DNA from: Campylobacteraceae bacterium
Lineage (GTDB): Bacteria; Campylobacterota; Campylobacteria; Campylobacterales; Sulfurospirillaceae
Assembly: GCA_027011025.1 (NCBI GenBank)
Contig: JALVAU010000275.1
Location: forward strand, 1-7,678
Direction of reading: 5' to 3'
Length of the DNA stretch: 7,678 nucleotides
Shown here: positions 5,691 to 7,678 of the stretch, one piece after another
Numbering within the stretch: position 1 is the stretch's first letter
Layout of the letters: each line of letters starts with the position of its first letter
Position numbers and translations under genes: made by a program
Notes under the pieces: generated by a model
What the model was told of the DNA's origin: nothing
Seen by the model: only the letters and a program-made list of their open reading frames with translations
Databases searched by the model: none

Positions 5691-7193
5691 TTATAATCCT
5701 TTAAACTCTCTTATTAGCGCCATTTGTCTTCTTGCGATATAGTCTATCATCTGTTTTTTTATATCTGTTGGAAGATCAAAAGTAGTTACTACTCTAAACT
5801 CCTTACTCTTCTCTTCTATCTTTAAAATTTTACCTTTTGTGCTTATGTCTAATTGTGATTTTTTACTGCCAAGTTTTAATTTTAGTAACAGTTCATTGCC
5901 TATCTTCATTCCTGCAGGCAGCGATGAAAACGAGAGGTTGCAACCCTCTATGCTTATATCCACTATCTTGATATCAAACCTTATCTTAGTAGTGTTAAAA
6001 AATACCTCAATTACGCTTTCATCTTCTGGCATAACTCGTACATATTTTTGTTCTGAAGGTAGATGTTGTATGAAATTATAATCATTCAGAGTTACCATTT
6101 GAGTATCAAAATTTATATTTACAAGTTTGCACTCTAGAGCTTTAGGTAGTAGTTCGGCTTCTAAAATTGTTTTTTTATCTATATGTATGGCTCTTTGTTG
6201 CAGATATGTTGTCTTTATACTCATCTGTTGCGCTGTTATCTCTTCTATGGTGCCTGTGTTTGAGATAGATAAACCTTTGTATGAGTTGTATAACCTTATT
6301 TTTGATTTGTTTCTTTTTAGTACATGCAAGATATTTATCATTTTGATCTTCTCTTGATCTATCTGTTCACTCTCTGGGAGATCTTGAGTGTATTCTTTTA
6401 ATAATCCTAGCTCGGTAATATCATCAAACGAGAGGATATAATAGTCATATTTGCCTGGAATCTTGCTAGATTTTAGGGCGAAATGCCTATTTTTCCCATC
6501 TCTACCCCTTATCTTGACACTAAAAAGTCTATTTTCATTTTCTTTTACAGTATCTAGCCAATCTGTTTTATCTTTTTTATATAAGAACCCCTCTTCAGGT
6601 AGAAGAACTTTTGAAAAATCTTTAAAAAAATCCTTAAATTCTTGCTTGCTATCCATAGAGAAAAAATCCAAACATTTTTTATTTGCAATTAGGACTTCAT
6701 CTTTTTGTATCAAAATTAACATATTATTTTGATATTCAAATGAATCTACTGTATATCGTTCAAAAAGTTTCATATCATGTTGATTATTTATCTCTTCTAT
6801 TGTGTCTATTAAAGTATTTACAAGTGTCTCTATTGGAATAGGTTTGTTTAGATATTTTGCTATGCCAATCTCTATAGACTTTAGAAGATAAGTTGTTTCA
6901 CTAAATGCCGAAGCCACGATGATTTTTATATCTTGGTCTAGGTTTTTCATCTTTCTTGCCATATCTAATCCACTCATTTTTGGCATTTTTATATCAGTGA
7001 TGACTATATCTGGAGAGTTTTCTTTAAATATTTCAAAGCCCTCTTGCCCATCATTTGCAACAAGAACATGAGAGAAAAATTTCTTTAAGATTTTGGATGC
7101 TTGATGTTGGAGTCCAGTATTGTCTTCGACATACAAAAGGGTAAAATCTTTTGCCAGTTTTGCTAATTTTTTATAGTTGTTTTTTTCATCCAT
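5691..7193 (-). CDS. Response regulator: REC - PAS-like - YcgR/PilZ-like c-di-GMP receptor domain
   Basis: A 500-residue cytoplasmic protein. Residues ~14-135 are a receiver domain with E23/D24, phosphoacceptor D67 (VITDIKMP), S95 and K117 (NKPI). It closely resembles the receiver of the HD-GYP regulator in the same cluster. Residues ~148-262 look PAS-like (MLILIQKDEVLIANKKCLDFF at 158-178 and YYILSFDDITEL at 251-262). Residues ~285-380 fit a YcgR-N-like beta domain, and ~380-496 a PilZ domain. The second PilZ motif is present as DISIEG (D412, S414, G417). The first motif, normally RxxxR, is QKYVR (Q382 to R386), so c-di-GMP binding is plausible but weakened. The role is probably to couple phosphorylation with c-di-GMP level and act on a protein partner; no DNA-binding domain is seen. 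The ATG at 7191-7193 has GGAG 5 bases upstream. It is the first gene of the cluster and is followed after one base by the small metallo-beta-lactamase-like gene. Confidence 0.8.
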   Translation of the reverse strand: MDEKNNYKKLAKLAKDFTLLYVEDNTGLQHQASKILKKFFSHVLVANDGQEGFEIFKENSPDIVITDIKMPKMSGLDMARKMKNLDQDIKIIVASAFSETTYLLKSIEIGIAKYLNKPIPIETLVNTLIDTIEEINNQHDMKLFERYTVDSFEYQNNMLILIQKDEVLIANKKCLDFFSMDSKQEFKDFFKDFSKVLLPEEGFLYKKDKTDWLDTVKENENRLFSVKIRGRDGKNRHFALKSSKIPGKYDYYILSFDDITELGLLKEYTQDLPESEQIDQEKIKMINILHVLKRNKSKIRLYNSYKGLSISNTGTIEEITAQQMSIKTTYLQQRAIHIDKKTILEAELLPKALECKLVNINFDTQMVTLNDYNFIQHLPSEQKYVRVMPEDESVIEVFFNTTKIRFDIKIVDISIEGCNLSFSSLPAGMKIGNELLLKLKLGSKKSQLDISTKGKILKIEEKSKEFRVVTTFDLPTDIKKQMIDYIARRQMALIREFKGL

Positions 7194-7225
7194 AGTGACT
7201 CCAAAACAGTAAGCTGATATATTCT

Positions 7226-7238
7226 ACCAATTATTGGT
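7226..7238. repeat. Perfect 13-bp palindrome (possible operator)
   Basis: ACCAAT-T-ATTGGT: two perfect 6-base arms around a single central base, immediately upstream of the candidate -10 element of the signalling cluster. Its size and position fit a small dimeric regulator site, but an AT-rich gap can yield such a palindrome by chance. Confidence 0.4.
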
Positions 7239-7251
7239 TATATAATTTCTT

Positions 7252-7269
7252 AAAATAGTTATCTATTTT
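7252..7269 (-). terminator. Weak AT-rich hairpin directly after the aminotransferase stop
   Basis: AAAATAG (7252-7258) and CTATTTT (7263-7269) are perfect 7-base arms with a 4-base loop, beginning right after the TAA at 7270-7272. The stem has only one G:C pair and no U-tract follows on the minus strand. It is at best a weak pause or termination site, named here mainly because of its position. Confidence 0.25.
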
Positions 7270-7678
7270 TTAAATTAAACAACTAGAGACAAGTGCCCTG
7301 TATGCCTCTTTTATCCTCTTTATACCATCTTGAATCTGTGTGCACGAAGAGCTTGTGAAATTCAATCTTGCATAAGATGATGACTTTGTTTCACTGAAAA
7401 ATGTCTCTGCCGGTACAAAAGCAACACCTTTTTTGATGGATGACTCAAAGAGCTTCATGCTGTCTATGTCTGTGAATTTTATCCAAAAAAACATACCCCC
7501 TTTTGGTATGTCAAACTCTATATCATCCCCAAACTCCTCTTCTAGAGCATTGGCCATGCAGTCTCTTTTGTTTCTATAGTCCTCTATAAGGCTCTCTACA
7601 TGTAGAGATAGTTTTTTGTTCTTTATTAAGTTTACTGCTATATATTGGAAGAATCTTGAGCTTTGTAAGTCTGAGTTT
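7270..7678 (-). CDS. PLP-dependent aminotransferase, class I/II (MocR/LysN/ARO8-like), C-terminal part only
   Basis: The gene runs off the right edge, so only the last 135 residues are visible. The reading frame stays open past the ATG at 7555-7557 to the window end, and that upstream part also fits the family (SDLQSSRFFQYIAVN, then a helix ending YRNKRDCMANAL). The ATG at 7557 is therefore internal, not the start. The segment IPKGGMFFWIKF, followed by KGVAFVPAETFF and YARLNF, is the typical small C-terminal domain of fold-type I aminotransferases of the COG1167 group. The Arg in RLNF is the expected substrate alpha-carboxylate ligand. The catalytic PLP lysine would lie outside the window. 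Substrate is not determinable: 2-aminoadipate, aromatic or branched-chain amino acids are all possible. No DNA-binding N-terminus can be judged from here. Confidence 0.85.
   Translation of the reverse strand, partial: NSDLQSSRFFQYIAVNLIKNKKLSLHVESLIEDYRNKRDCMANALEEEFGDDIEFDIPKGGMFFWIKFTDIDSMKLFESSIKKGVAFVPAETFFSETKSSSYARLNFTSSSCTQIQDGIKRIKEAYRALVSSCLI

Larger units (their letters stand above)
7194..7269 (-). promoter_or_regulatory. Candidate promoter/leader region of the signalling cluster
   Basis: This is the only gap of note between genes, 76 bases and very AT-rich. On the minus strand TAGAAT (7221-7226) is a fair -10 hexamer, about 28 bases before the start codon. No recognisable -35 lies at the usual distance, which is common in Campylobacterota sigma-70 promoters. 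The 13-bp palindrome at 7226-7238 abuts this hexamer and could be an operator. The promoter is inferred from position and one hexamer only; read-through from the aminotransferase gene is the alternative. Confidence 0.35.

Noticed and set aside
7270..7557. Aminotransferase read as a complete 95-residue protein starting at 7557
   Set aside because: The frame is open to the window edge and the upstream residues fit the aminotransferase family, so it is the tail of a larger gene cut by the window.

Overview
The window is AT-rich and almost fully coding, with every gene on the minus strand, so the text below reads from the right edge to the left. Several features suggest Campylobacterota (former Epsilonproteobacteria), perhaps a Sulfurimonas-like sulfur oxidiser. 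These are the base composition, the HQWRQPL-type histidine kinase, and receiver domains opening with 'LLYVED/ILYIED' and followed by HD-GYP, GGDEF-like or PilZ outputs. The taxonomic call is an inference from family resemblance; no marker gene is present.

Layout, right to left. 7678-7270: the C-terminal part of a fold-type I PLP aminotransferase whose start lies outside the window. 7269-7194: a 76-bp gap with two short inverted repeats and a possible promoter. 7193-1080: a tight cluster of five genes with gaps or overlaps of only a few bases. In order they are a REC-PAS-PilZ-like response regulator, an 85-residue remnant or miniature of an ODP-type metallo-beta-lactamase, a NitT/TauT-like substrate-binding lipoprotein, a membrane histidine kinase with a large dCache-like periplasmic domain, and a REC-HD-GYP response regulator ending in a degenerate GGDEF domain. 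1070-210: a D-amino-acid aminotransferase (fold type IV) begins 9 bases after the last regulator and is probably co-transcribed. 209-1: non-coding or unassigned sequence that is clearly more GC-rich near the edge, with a 23-bp-period tandem repeat and a nested hairpin.

Taken together, the five-gene cluster looks like a self-contained cyclic-di-GMP signalling unit. A periplasmic lipoprotein with no transporter genes is translationally coupled (ATGA) to a sensor kinase. The kinase is in turn coupled to a response regulator with an apparently intact HD-GYP c-di-GMP phosphodiesterase. The first gene encodes a second response regulator with a PilZ-like putative c-di-GMP receptor domain. The ligand is unknown. 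The domain identifications are solid, but the wiring (lipoprotein to kinase to two regulators) is inferred from gene order only.
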